Positions 10,581 to 18,646 of a stretch of 64,000 nucleotides of DNA are shown piece after piece. Both the position numbers and the translations under genes were made by a program. Below the pieces are notes generated by a model. It was given only the letters and a program-made list of their open reading frames with translations. It was not told the DNA's origin and made no database searches. Within the stretch, counting starts at the first letter, position 1. Each line of letters opens with the position of its first letter. The stretch is from Streptomyces formicae. Lineage in GTDB: Bacteria; Actinomycetota; Actinomycetes; Streptomycetales; Streptomycetaceae. The DNA is taken from NCBI RefSeq assembly GCF_022647665.1, contig NZ_CP071872.1, positions 2,604,001 through 2,668,000 on the forward strand, written 5' to 3'.

Positions 10581-11684
10581 TCAGCGCCCCGCGGCCAGCT
10601 CCCTGCGCACGGCGTCGTACGCGGGCTTCGGCGCGAAGTCCTCGTTCAGCAGGTTCGCCGTGCCCTGGCCTTCGAACCAGCCGGGCACCCACGAGTACTT
10701 GTCGGTGAAGCCCCAGACCGTGAACGACGTGCAGCTGCGGACGTTGAGGCACGCGTCGAGCAGCCGCCGGTAGTCGTCGGCCTGCCGCGTCAGCTTCGTG
10801 TCGTCCGCCGGCAGGTCCATGCGCACGTCGACCTCGGTGAACGCGGTCTGCATGCCGAGCGCGGCGAAGCGTTCGAGGTTGGCCCGGACGTCGCCCGGGA
10901 AGCCGTACTGGATGTCCAGGTGGCCCTGGATGCCGAACCCGTGGACCGGTACGCCCTGGGCGCGCAGCTTCCCGGCCAGCTCGTGGTAGGCCGTGGACTT
11001 CGCGTTGACACCCTCCACGTTGTAGTCGTTGAGGAACAGCCTGGCCCTGGGATCGGCGGCGTGGGCCCAGCGGAAGGCGTCGGCGATGTAGGACGGGCCG
11101 AGCTGCTGGAGCCAGAGCGAGTCGCGCAGGGTGCCGTCGTCGTTGAAGACCTCGTTGACGACGTCCCACTGGTAGACGTCGCCCCTGAAGTGCCTCACCT
11201 GCGTGGTGATGTGGTCGCGCAGAATGCGGCGCAGCTCGGCGGGGCCGATCGAGCCGTCCGCGACGCCCGAGGTGAGCCAGGCGGGCAGCTGGTTGTGCCA
11301 GACGAGGGTGTGGCCGCGCACGGCCTGGCCGTGGCGCTTGGCGAAGGCCACCAGGGCGTCGGCCTCCGACCAGTCGTACGTGCCGCGCTCGGGCTCGATC
11401 ACCTCCCACTTCATGACGTTCTCGGCGGTGACGGAGTTGAACTCGCGGGCGGTGAGGGCACGGTACGTACGGTCGCCGGACAGCGCGGTGGTGTCGACGG
11501 CCGTGCCGATCCGCACGTCCTGGCGGGCGGCGAGGGAACGCAGCGAGGCGTGGCGGTCGGCGTGGCCGGGCCGGTCGTGGTGGTCGTGCGCGGAGACGGC
11601 CGGGGCGGCGCCGAGCACGAGCACGGCGGCGGCGCCCGCGGCCAGGGCACGGGCGAGGGACCCGGGGAGCGGTCTGGACATCAT
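10581..11684 (-). CDS. Secreted endo-1,4-beta-xylanase, GH10
   Basis: This 367-residue enzyme would cut the xylan backbone outside the cell. It has a signal peptide (about residues 1-32, ending APAVSA) and a single GH10 barrel. The general acid/base is E178 in WDVVNEVF and the nucleophile E284 in FTEVDVRM; HTLVWHNQ and the tryptophan-rich VWGFTDKYSW are also conserved. No carbohydrate-binding module is present, so the protein ends with the catalytic domain. The ATG at 11684 has AAGGAG well spaced upstream. It starts 34 bases after the GH115 gene, so the two form one operon under the operator at 15021. Confidence 0.94.
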   Translation of the reverse strand: MMSRPLPGSLARALAAGAAAVLVLGAAPAVSAHDHHDRPGHADRHASLRSLAARQDVRIGTAVDTTALSGDRTYRALTAREFNSVTAENVMKWEVIEPERGTYDWSEADALVAFAKRHGQAVRGHTLVWHNQLPAWLTSGVADGSIGPAELRRILRDHITTQVRHFRGDVYQWDVVNEVFNDDGTLRDSLWLQQLGPSYIADAFRWAHAADPRARLFLNDYNVEGVNAKSTAYHELAGKLRAQGVPVHGFGIQGHLDIQYGFPGDVRANLERFAALGMQTAFTEVDVRMDLPADDTKLTRQADDYRRLLDACLNVRSCTSFTVWGFTDKYSWVPGWFEGQGTANLLNEDFAPKPAYDAVRRELAAGR

Positions 11685-11718
11685 GGTCAACTCCTTGGAG
11701 GAAAGCGGGTGGTCGGCT

Positions 11719-14700
11719 TCAGCGCAGGCGGAGGCTCTCCTGCGGCCCGAGGTAGGTGTCCGGCAGACCGCCGGTGTCGATCAGCAGCCGCTGGAGGACG
11801 ACGGTCGGGTCGACCATCCAGAACGCCAGCCGGTGGACGCCGGGGGAGAGGGTGTGCCGGGTGGCGGTGCGGCTGACGTTGTCGGAGGTGTTGCGCGCCC
11901 ACTGGGTGTTCATCACCCCGTCGTCGGACCCGCTGACCGCGATGACGTCCACGGTCTGCGGGGCGTCGTCGTCGAAGGAGACGGCGTAACGCAGGCCGCT
12001 GTGGGGCAGCACCGGGTTGCGCGGCGACAGATACGCCCAGAGGGTGACGGGGCCCCCGGTGAGCAGGCTGACCGTGTACTCCAGCCGCGGTGAGGAGCCG
12101 CCGGGGGTCTGCGAGGGAGCCGTGACGGGGACGGGCGTGAGCCCCGCGGCGTTGCGGCCGACGCCGTCGACGAGCTGCCAGTCGATGCCCCGGGCGCCCA
12201 CGGTCCGGTCGGTGTGCGCGGCGTCGACGGCGACGTAGCCGCCTGCCTCGACGAAGCCGCGCAGACCCCGGACATCGGGGTTCTCGGCGACCGCCGTCAC
12301 AGGGACGCTCACCCCGTCCGGACCGTGCACGACCAGGGTCGCCTCCGTGGTGCCGCGCGGGGCCCTGCGCCAGTCCACGCTCACCGTCACCCGCGTCTGC
12401 TTGACGACCCGGCCGGCCGGGCGGTCGACCCGCAGCCACGGCGCCGAGGACTCGATGCGGTACTCGAAGGGCGCGCTGCCGCGGTTGAACACCTCGACGT
12501 ACGGGTCGGGGGCCGTGCCGTAGCGGCTCAGCGGCGGCAGCTTCGCGGCGGTCGCGGCATGGGGCCACCAGGCGCTCGAACCCGAGACGGCCACCCCGAG
12601 CGCCGCCGGGCCGGGGATCTCGATCCGGCGCACGGCCGGGAAGATCTCGTCGGGGATGGCCACGTTGTTCAGCTCGGGCTGCTGCCAGGGCGCGTTGGGG
12701 CCGTAGCGCTCCACGTCGCCGTAGCCGATGTGCGGCTGGGTCTGGAAGCCCTGCCATTTGCCGCCCGCGACGCGGGAGTTGAAGTGGTCGGCCAGGGCGA
12801 GGTCCCTGTCGAGGCAGGCCTCGGCCCGTGCCGCGCGCTCGTTGGCCGCCGCCCGGCCCTGCTCGGCGTAGCGCAGATTGGTGAACTCGGCCTCGCGCAG
12901 GGCGTAGACGTTGGCGGTGGCGGCGACCTCGTAGCCGACGAGTTCGAACCAGGCGTCCTGGGCGGAGTGCGGCAGCCTGCGGCCGATGCGCTCGGCGCGC
13001 TCCGCCAGCTCCTGCCACTGCTCGGTGACGCGCTCCAGCTCGCGGTGGTGGTCGAGCGAGAACGGGGTCGCCTTGTCGTCGTAGACGATCGCGGACGAGT
13101 CGGTCGCCGGGTCCTTCGCGGGGGCCAGGGTGATGCGCCGGTTGAGGAGTTCGGGCTTGCGCAGCGACTGGAGCCGGGCGTAGTCGGCGAGTACGGAGGC
13201 GATCGCGGCGGCCTGCGTCTCGCCGAAGTTCTGCTCCGCGTAACGGCGTTCCCACGCGGGGATGGACTCCAGGTCCCAGCGGTCCGGGTTCCAGGCGTAG
13301 TCGAGGAAGAACTGGGTGGGCACTTCGTTGCCCTTGAGGTCGCCGACGTTGGTCACCCAGAGGGTGCGGTTGCCGTATGCCGCGGCCTGCCGCAGCTGGT
13401 CCCACAGGTTCGGCAGCGAGGTCGTGTCCACCCACTTGTAGTTGCGGCCCACACCGACGTAGTCGAAGTGGTAGTAGAGGCCGTAGCCGCCGGAACGGGC
13501 GGGCTCGGCCGGGTCCGGGTGCTTGCGGATGTTGCCCCAGTTGTCGTCGCACAGCACGACCGTGACGTCCTCGGGGGCGCGCAGGCCGCGCGCCCAGTAG
13601 CGCTGGACCTCCTTGTAGAGCGTCCAGACCTGCGGGATGCCGGTGAGGTCCTTGCCCGTCTCCTCGGCGAGGATCTGCCGCTGCGCGGCAATGATCTCCT
13701 GCATCAGCTCGATGCCGTCGCCGTCGGGGAGGCTGACGTCCCCGTTGCCGCGCATGCCGAGGGTGACGACGCCCTCGAAGTCCTGCTCGACCATGCGGCG
13801 GATGCCGTCGCGCCAGTACGCCTTGATCGCCTCGGCGTTGCGGCGGAAGGACCACTCGCCGGTGCCGCCGTAGGGGTCGCGGCCGGGGGTGACGATGTTC
13901 CCGGCGCCGTCGCGCACGGCGGCGACCGCGTGCCGGTTCCACTCCTCGATGCCGCGCATCATGGGTGCCTCGTGCGAGGTGCCCATGACAATCCCGTACT
14001 CCTTGGCGCGGGCGTGGTTCTCCGGGTCGTCCTCGGCGAAGGCACGCCCCCACACCGCGGGCCACAGGTAGTTGGCCTTCAGACGGAGCATGACCTCGAA
14101 GACCTTGGCCCAGAAGTCCGCGTTGAAGCCGCCCGGGTACCCCTCGGCCTTGCCCGGCCCGAAGTGGCCGGGCGCCCATGTGCCGAGCGCCGGGTTCTCG
14201 TCGTTGATGAAGATCCCGCGGTACTTCACGGCCGGGGTGCCCTGGGTGTGCCGGCCGGGCAGGACGTACAGCGCGTCGCGGTGGACCGGCTTCACGTCGT
14301 CCCACCAGTACCAGGGTGAGACGCCGATGCCGTAACTCACGTCGTACGCCCCGAAGACGGCCCCGCGCGGATCGCTGCCGGCGATGACGAAGGCGCGGTC
14401 CACGCCGGGCAGCGGCCGCTCGACCACGGTCTGGAGCGAGGTCTCCCAGCGCCCCGCGACGTCTTCCGTCCCCAGCGTGCCGTTCGCGACCAGCCGGTCG
14501 ATCAGCGGGCTGCGCCCCAGCGTCCCGATGAGCACCAACTCCCGCCCGGCTTCGGGTACGACGCCGTCCCTGGCCTTCCTCAGGGCGGGCCGGACCCCGG
14601 TGACACGCTCGATGTCGTCACACAGATCCGCGGCGACCCGCACGACGCCGGGGTGGTCGCCGGCATCCACCACGACGGCCGCGGCACGCCCGCCCCGCGC

Positions 14701-14928
14701 CAGCGCGAACGCCCCCTTTCCGGGACTGAACGAGATGTACGCACCCGAGTCCGTGACCCGGGGCGCCCCGCCCCCCGTCTGCGGCCGGGGCGGAACGGCC
14801 GCCTCGGCGCGCCCCGCAGTTCCCGGTATGCCGCCGAAAGTTGTCAGCGCGAGCGCACCTGCTCCTACACCGGCGCCTGCACCGAGCACCGCTCTGCGGC
14901 GTGGATCGGACGGGCGGTTCTCGCTCAT
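11719..14928 (-). CDS. Exported GH115 alpha-glucuronidase acting on xylan side chains
   Basis: This 1069-residue protein matches the GH115 family, whose members remove (4-O-methyl)glucuronic acid from internal xylan residues. The N-terminus has a twin-arginine signal (DPRRRAVLG followed by an Ala/Gly-rich hydrophobic stretch, about residues 8-40). Motifs typical of the family include YRGIFINDENPAL, LRLKANYLWPAVW, GTSHEAPMMR and VLCDDNWGNIRKHP. The C-terminal third is beta-sandwich-like. ATG at 14928 is chosen because AAAGGAGTGGCA precedes it and it gives the signal peptide; the frame remains open further upstream. It shares an operon with the GH10 xylanase, its natural partner on glucuronoxylan. 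Confidence 0.92.
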   Translation of the reverse strand: MSENRPSDPRRRAVLGAGAGVGAGALALTTFGGIPGTAGRAEAAVPPRPQTGGGAPRVTDSGAYISFSPGKGAFALARGGRAAAVVVDAGDHPGVVRVAADLCDDIERVTGVRPALRKARDGVVPEAGRELVLIGTLGRSPLIDRLVANGTLGTEDVAGRWETSLQTVVERPLPGVDRAFVIAGSDPRGAVFGAYDVSYGIGVSPWYWWDDVKPVHRDALYVLPGRHTQGTPAVKYRGIFINDENPALGTWAPGHFGPGKAEGYPGGFNADFWAKVFEVMLRLKANYLWPAVWGRAFAEDDPENHARAKEYGIVMGTSHEAPMMRGIEEWNRHAVAAVRDGAGNIVTPGRDPYGGTGEWSFRRNAEAIKAYWRDGIRRMVEQDFEGVVTLGMRGNGDVSLPDGDGIELMQEIIAAQRQILAEETGKDLTGIPQVWTLYKEVQRYWARGLRAPEDVTVVLCDDNWGNIRKHPDPAEPARSGGYGLYYHFDYVGVGRNYKWVDTTSLPNLWDQLRQAAAYGNRTLWVTNVGDLKGNEVPTQFFLDYAWNPDRWDLESIPAWERRYAEQNFGETQAAAIASVLADYARLQSLRKPELLNRRITLAPAKDPATDSSAIVYDDKATPFSLDHHRELERVTEQWQELAERAERIGRRLPHSAQDAWFELVGYEVAATANVYALREAEFTNLRYAEQGRAAANERAARAEACLDRDLALADHFNSRVAGGKWQGFQTQPHIGYGDVERYGPNAPWQQPELNNVAIPDEIFPAVRRIEIPGPAALGVAVSGSSAWWPHAATAAKLPPLSRYGTAPDPYVEVFNRGSAPFEYRIESSAPWLRVDRPAGRVVKQTRVTVSVDWRRAPRGTTEATLVVHGPDGVSVPVTAVAENPDVRGLRGFVEAGGYVAVDAAHTDRTVGARGIDWQLVDGVGRNAAGLTPVPVTAPSQTPGGSSPRLEYTVSLLTGGPVTLWAYLSPRNPVLPHSGLRYAVSFDDDAPQTVDVIAVSGSDDGVMNTQWARNTSDNVSRTATRHTLSPGVHRLAFWMVDPTVVLQRLLIDTGGLPDTYLGPQESLRLR

Positions 14929-14978
14929 TGCCACTCCTTTGTGCGCATCTGTCACGTGAGTTGACGCCTGCGAGACAG

Positions 14979-15007
14979 ATCCTGGGTGATGAACGGCGCC
15001 GAAACAA
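14979..15007 (-). promoter_or_regulatory. Candidate promoter of the GH115-GH10 operon
   Basis: Read on the minus strand, TTGTTT (15007-15002) is followed after 17 bases by CAGGAT (14984-14979). This is a fair match to the housekeeping consensus, about 50 bases before the GH115 start. Assignment is tentative. Confidence 0.4.
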
Positions 15008-15020
15008 TGGAGTGTCATGG

Positions 15021-15035
15021 TCGAAACAGTTTCGA
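15021..15035. promoter_or_regulatory. LacI-type operator upstream of the GH115-GH10 operon
   Basis: TCGAAACAGTTTCGA is a near-perfect 15-base palindrome (7-base arms around a central A). Its core CGAAANAGTTTCG recurs upstream of bxlE (27865-27877), suggesting that the same LacI-family repressor (bxlR, 26638-27738) controls both operons. Confidence 0.75.
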
Positions 15036-15243
15036 ACCAGTGAGGTGGGCGGGGAAGCTGGCCGCGGCGGCCACGGCACACGCGCTGCGCGCCGAGCGGC
15101 GGCAGGCATCCCCGTCCCCGTATGGCTCCGCCAAGGCCGCGCCCGAGACCGGTGCGTTGTTCGACGGATGCCGCTTGGTACGGTGCGCAGGTTTGCACCG
15201 CTTGGAGAGCCATGGCAGCGCAAGGGAGAGGGGCCAGGCGACG

Positions 15244-16095
15244 ATGCAGGCATCAGAGGTCCCGCGTGCGGTGGCCGCGGCCATGTCGACCGCCTCATCA
15301 CTTGACCTGGCAGTCGACGACGCGATCGTTCTTCATGACTCGAACAAGCTCACTCTGCGTCTGCTGCCTTGTGACGTCCTGGCCCGGGTGGCACCTGTAG
15401 CGCATCAGGTCGCACAGTTCGAAGTCGATCTTGCTCAGCGGCTCGCCGAATCCGGGTGCCCTGTGGCAGCTCTCGACCCTCGAGTGGAGCCACGCGTCTA
15501 TGAGCGTGATGGCTTCGTGATCACGCTATGGACCTACTACGAACCCGTGACACCTCGTGAGGTCTCACCAGCCGACTACGCCCATGCGCTCGAGCGGCTG
15601 CATGCCGGCATGCGCACGCTCGATGTCCCGACGCCGCAATTCACGGATCGAGTCGAGCAGGCTCAACAGCTCGTGGCGAACCGCGACCGCACTCCGGCGC
15701 TGGCCGACGCGGACCGGGAGCTGCTCGGCGGCACGTTACGAAGCCTGAGACGAGCGATCGGCGAGCGCGGAGGTGCCGAGCAACTGCTGCACGGCGAGCC
15801 GCACCCGGGCAACGTGCTCACCACGAACAACGGTCTGCTGTTCATCGACCTTGAGACGTGTTGTCGTGGGCCCGTCGAATTCGACCTCGCCCATGCGCCT
15901 GAAGAAGTCAGCGAGCACTATCCGGGCGTCGATCAGGACTTGCTGCGCGAGTGCCGGATCCTCATGCTGGCGATGATCACAACGTGGCGCTGGGATCGAG
16001 GCGACCAACTCCCGAACGGGCGTCGGCTGGGCACAGAGTGGCTCAGCCAGATCCGAGCAGCACTCGATCGCAACGGCCTGGACACCTCCGGCTGA
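15244..16095 (+). CDS. Aminoglycoside phosphotransferase (APH)-family kinase, substrate unknown
   Basis: This 283-residue protein has the protein-kinase-like APH fold. The catalytic loop is LLHGEPHPGNVL, with H183 and glutamate 185 where many family members have aspartate. The metal-binding loop is FIDLETCCRGPVEFDLAH. The N-lobe is recognisable (residues about 45-65, LRLLPCDVLARVAP). Many Streptomyces proteins of this type carry HGEPHPGN and are annotated only as phosphotransferases; a role in resistance is not implied. The start is uncertain: ATG 15244 lies after GAGAGGGG, while ATG 15283 is an alternative. Codon use is less GC-extreme than in the neighbouring xylan genes, fitting a separate origin for this block. 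Confidence 0.75.
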   Translation: MQASEVPRAVAAAMSTASSLDLAVDDAIVLHDSNKLTLRLLPCDVLARVAPVAHQVAQFEVDLAQRLAESGCPVAALDPRVEPRVYERDGFVITLWTYYEPVTPREVSPADYAHALERLHAGMRTLDVPTPQFTDRVEQAQQLVANRDRTPALADADRELLGGTLRSLRRAIGERGGAEQLLHGEPHPGNVLTTNNGLLFIDLETCCRGPVEFDLAHAPEEVSEHYPGVDQDLLRECRILMLAMITTWRWDRGDQLPNGRRLGTEWLSQIRAALDRNGLDTSG

Positions 16096-16244
16096 TCGCG
16101 GACCTTCGAGGTCGTAGCCGACTGGCTGCCGATGTCGGGATCCACCGTGATCCTGGCCTCGGCCGGTCGTGGGCGAGATCCAGTCGCCCATGTCGACGGC
16201 TCGATGCGACGGGGGGAATGGCCGGCCGGGGCAGTCGTACGGCC

Positions 16245-16445
16245 CTACCGGGCCTCTTCGTCGAGCTCCACGGGCAAATCGGTGTGGCCCTCGGACCAGG
16301 GGTTGACCCAGCCGCACACCGTACACGCGTACCGGCCGTTGATCCCGTGCAGCTCGGTACCGCACTGGTGGCAGTCCGTCCGCGTGATCTCGATGTCCAT
16401 CGCGGGCGCGATCACAGGGTCAGATTCGGGGTGCGGGGTGGTCAT
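16245..16445 (-). CDS. 66-residue zinc-ribbon protein
   Basis: The protein carries two CxxC knuckles, C25/C28 in DCHQCGTE and C41/C44 in YACTVCGWVNPW, spaced as in a classic zinc ribbon, with acidic tails on both sides. It starts inside the end of the upstream 48-residue gene (26-base overlap) and is the last of four overlapping mini-genes behind the XRE regulator. The CGW ending of its second knuckle also occurs in that upstream protein. Function unknown; DNA, RNA or protein binding is possible. Confidence 0.65.
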   Translation of the reverse strand: MTTPHPESDPVIAPAMDIEITRTDCHQCGTELHGINGRYACTVCGWVNPWSEGHTDLPVELDEEAR

Positions 16446-16566
16446 CCCCGGAGCGTACCGTCGACGGCTGCGGGGTAACCCCCGATGACCATCCGCACTG
16501 GTTCAAGCAGTACCAGCGGCCGTCGCCGCCCTGTGTGGCACCACCACCGCAACTCGGCCAGGTCAT
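16420..16566 (-). CDS. 48-residue cysteine-containing mini-protein
   Basis: This small protein has C6 and a WYCLNQCGW motif (C20, C24), a partial metal-ribbon pattern resembling the neighbouring 66-residue protein. Its ATG overlaps the stop of the preceding gene (ATGA, 16563-16566), which supports translation in a coupled series. The C-terminal half is low in structure (TPQPSTVRSGDDHPAP). Function unknown. Confidence 0.55.
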   Translation of the reverse strand: MTWPSCGGGATQGGDGRWYCLNQCGWSSGVTPQPSTVRSGDDHPAPRI

Positions 16567-16697
16567 GTCCGGCCGTTCTCGGTCGGGCACTTCACGTGCT
16601 GGTGGATCGTGGCGCCGGCGCCCGAGGCCGAGTCGATGTCGAACGTCCGATACGCATCGCCGGGCCGGATCGCCTGCTGGCACCTCGTGCAGATCAC
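16563..16697 (-). CDS. 44-residue putative zinc-binding mini-protein
   Basis: From a GTG at 16697 this encodes VICTRCQQAIRPGDAYRTF and onward to HQHVKCP. The C3/C6 pair and the distal H32, H34 and C37 fit a treble-clef-like metal site. The GTG start overlaps the stop of the 116-residue gene upstream (GTGA) and its own stop overlaps the next ATG, so it sits in a tightly coupled chain. Function unknown. Confidence 0.6.
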   Translation of the reverse strand: MICTRCQQAIRPGDAYRTFDIDSASGAGATIHQHVKCPTENGRT

Positions 16698-17044
16698 GAC
16701 GCGCCTCCGTCGGCCGCCGGTACGAGGTTCTCGTAGTGGTCGCACAGGGAGAGCACCGACCGCGCCAGCCTCTGGGCCTGCCGGTGTGCGGCGTCCGGGC
16801 CGAAGCCGCGAGGCGTGTGCAGGCGGCGCCACGCCTCGTCGACACCGATCTGCGCGACCCGGGCCGGGCCATCGTTCGCGGGCAGGCGGGCGATCAGGGC
16901 GCGGACTTCCGGCACCAACTGCTGCACGTAACCACGCAGCACGGTGTCGTCGTCCAGCTGCGGCCGCACCGCGTCCGCTGTGAGGACGCTTCGCGCGGCC
17001 TCGCGCATTGCCCCGACATCTACTCGACTCGTCGTGACCTTCAT
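16694..17044 (-). CDS. 116-residue helical protein of unknown function, downstream of the XRE regulator
   Basis: The protein (MKVTTSRVDVGAMREAARSV and onward) is predicted all-helical, with QQLVPEVRALIARLPA in the middle and AHRQAQRLARSVLSLCDHYENLV near the C-terminus. It has no membrane segment or catalytic motif that I recognise. The start at 17044 lacks a strong ribosome site, but it lies only 57 bases after the XRE gene on the same strand. It is linked by four-base overlaps to two further mini-genes. Confidence 0.6.
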   Translation of the reverse strand: MKVTTSRVDVGAMREAARSVLTADAVRPQLDDDTVLRGYVQQLVPEVRALIARLPANDGPARVAQIGVDEAWRRLHTPRGFGPDAAHRQAQRLARSVLSLCDHYENLVPAADGGAS

Positions 17045-17101
17045 GTCACCGACCGTACGAGCAGCCTCACGGCGGCAGGCGCACAAATTGTGCGCCCTCG
17101 G

Positions 17102-18352
17102 CTACGCGGCCAACAGCCCCAGCTTCACCGCCAGATCAGAGGCCCGGCGGCGCCGGGCGGGGCTCTTCGCCTGCGTCTCCTCCAGCACGATCCGCTTCGC
17201 GTACCCGTTGTACTTGATCGTCTCCGGCGCGGCCTCGTGAGCCTGCGCGAGCGTAGCCAGCGCCACGTCCGGCTGCCCGTCGAGCTGATAGCCGCGGGCC
17301 TCCTCGATCCGGTGCCGCGCGCGCCGCGGTCGGCTCGGGATCGTCACCGCGTCCGCGCGCGCCGCCTGCCGCACCGACTCGCCGCCGGCGTGCAGCTCGA
17401 CGGCGATGGTGACGCCGTGGGCGCCCATGATGGCGCGCGAGAACGACGTGATCGGGTGGTAGTAGTCCGCGGGCAGCCGGTCGGCCATAGCGCGCGCCTG
17501 ATCCCAGTAGCGCCACGCCATGCCCGTCTCGCCGCGCCGGGCCGCGGTGTACCCGGCCTCGAACGTCAAGGCCCCGGCGATCGCCAGGATATCGTCCGGC
17601 GCATCGGAGAGCAGCGGTTCCAGGTACGCCAGGGTCTCCAGGTTCACCGCGTCGGCGGCGTCGAAGTGCCCGGGGCCGCTGTCGCGGTGCGCCTGCGTGA
17701 CGAGCCACGCCGTTACGCCGATGGCGTGCGGGTCCTCCGAGTCCTGCGCGGCGACCATGCCGCGCTCGGCGACCCGCCACAGCAGCGCGGCGTCAGGCTG
17801 GTACGCGACGAAGAACTGCGACAGGGAGTACACCTCGGCGAGCGCCGACTGCGCGGCGCGGCGTTCGGCGCCGCTGTCGGCCTGCCGGACCGCCAGCTGC
17901 GCGTCCCGGATCAGATCGGGCAGCAACACCCCCACCACGTCCCGATGGTTCGGCGCCGAGTGCCGGGCCGCCCACGCGCGGGCGAGCCGCGCGCGCAGAT
18001 GCTCAGCCGGTGGGGCCTGACGCTGCTCAGTCAGCGGGTACACGTTCACCGCGGCCTGTACGGCAGCGAGCCGCGGATGCCCGGGACCGGTGAAGAGGTC
18101 GACGTGCACGGACTGGTCCCCTGTGAGATCGGCAAGGTCCCGGACGCGCAGAGTCTCGGCCATGCGCAACACGACTTCGAGGCGGGGGACCTTCAGTCGC
18201 CCTTCCTCGATCGCGCGGACCCATGAGGCGGACTTGCCCATGAGGCCGCCGAACTGGTCGCGGGTCATGCCGCGTCGGGTGCGAAGGATCTTCAGCCTCT
18301 GCCCGAACGCGATCGGGTCGGCGTACGGGTCCGGCGTAGCGTGAGACGACAC
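17102..18352 (-). CDS. XRE-family regulator with long helical (TPR-like) C-terminal domain
   Basis: This 416-residue protein has an XRE helix-turn-helix (about residues 16-72: FGQRLKILRTRRGMTRDQFG, KSASWVRAIEEGRL). It is followed by about 340 residues of alpha-helical repeats (for example ALTFEAGYTAARRGETGMAW, then ARGYQLDGQPDVALATLAQA), resembling tetratricopeptide sensor domains. This HTH plus TPR layout is that of peptide- or ligand-sensing regulators (ComR, Rgg, PlcR class). The GTG at 18352 is chosen because GAGAGGGGCAGG precedes it. Four mini-genes follow on the same strand and a 17-residue peptide gene is divergent, sharing the 81-base promoter gap. The ligand is not known. Confidence 0.8.
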   Translation of the reverse strand: MSSHATPDPYADPIAFGQRLKILRTRRGMTRDQFGGLMGKSASWVRAIEEGRLKVPRLEVVLRMAETLRVRDLADLTGDQSVHVDLFTGPGHPRLAAVQAAVNVYPLTEQRQAPPAEHLRARLARAWAARHSAPNHRDVVGVLLPDLIRDAQLAVRQADSGAERRAAQSALAEVYSLSQFFVAYQPDAALLWRVAERGMVAAQDSEDPHAIGVTAWLVTQAHRDSGPGHFDAADAVNLETLAYLEPLLSDAPDDILAIAGALTFEAGYTAARRGETGMAWRYWDQARAMADRLPADYYHPITSFSRAIMGAHGVTIAVELHAGGESVRQAARADAVTIPSRPRRARHRIEEARGYQLDGQPDVALATLAQAHEAAPETIKYNGYAKRIVLEETQAKSPARRRRASDLAVKLGLLAA

Positions 18353-18433
18353 GGCCTGCCCCTCTCTGAACAGCTCGTCACTGCCAGGGTATGGGGTAGG
18401 GCCCCTCTCGTGTGAGTGAGTCTGGAGGCGAAG

Positions 18434-18487
18434 ATGCGCGACCCGAACTGGGGCTTCGACCACTCCGGCTGGGGCTTCTCCGCCTGA
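18434..18487 (+). CDS. 17-residue peptide gene divergent from the XRE regulator
   Basis: The ATG at 18434 has GGAGG six bases upstream (18424-18428) and encodes MRDPNWGFDHSGWGFSA, then TGA. The peptide contains two WGF units and no export signal. A strong hairpin begins 14 bases after the stop (18501-18535), so this is a self-contained transcription unit. It lies head-to-head with an HTH/TPR-like regulator. By analogy with the short ComS pheromone precursors beside ComR it could be a signalling peptide, but this is inference from arrangement and size. It could instead be an attenuator leader or a chance frame. Confidence 0.5.
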   Translation: MRDPNWGFDHSGWGFSA

Positions 18488-18500
18488 GCACGACGAAAGC

Positions 18501-18535
18501 GCGCCCTCCCGCGCACGGCGCGCGAGGGGGCGTTT
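18501..18535 (+). terminator. Hairpin after the 17-residue peptide gene
   Basis: CGCGCCCTCCCGCGC and GCGCGCGAGGGGGCG pair at 13 of 15 positions around a short loop, flanked by AAAG and TTTC. It follows the peptide stop by 14 bases. Confidence 0.7.
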
Positions 18536-18646
18536 CCGGTGTTCCCCGCCCGGAGGGACGGCGGATCCGCACCGGCCGTCCACCGGTCCAGACAGCTACC
18601 CCGATCCGACCACATCGGATACTTCCTCAGCACACCTGCTCACTTC

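Noticed and set aside
15244..16095. Aminoglycoside resistance gene
   Set aside because: The fold is APH-like, but the HGE variant loop and context give no evidence for aminoglycosides; many family members have other substrates.
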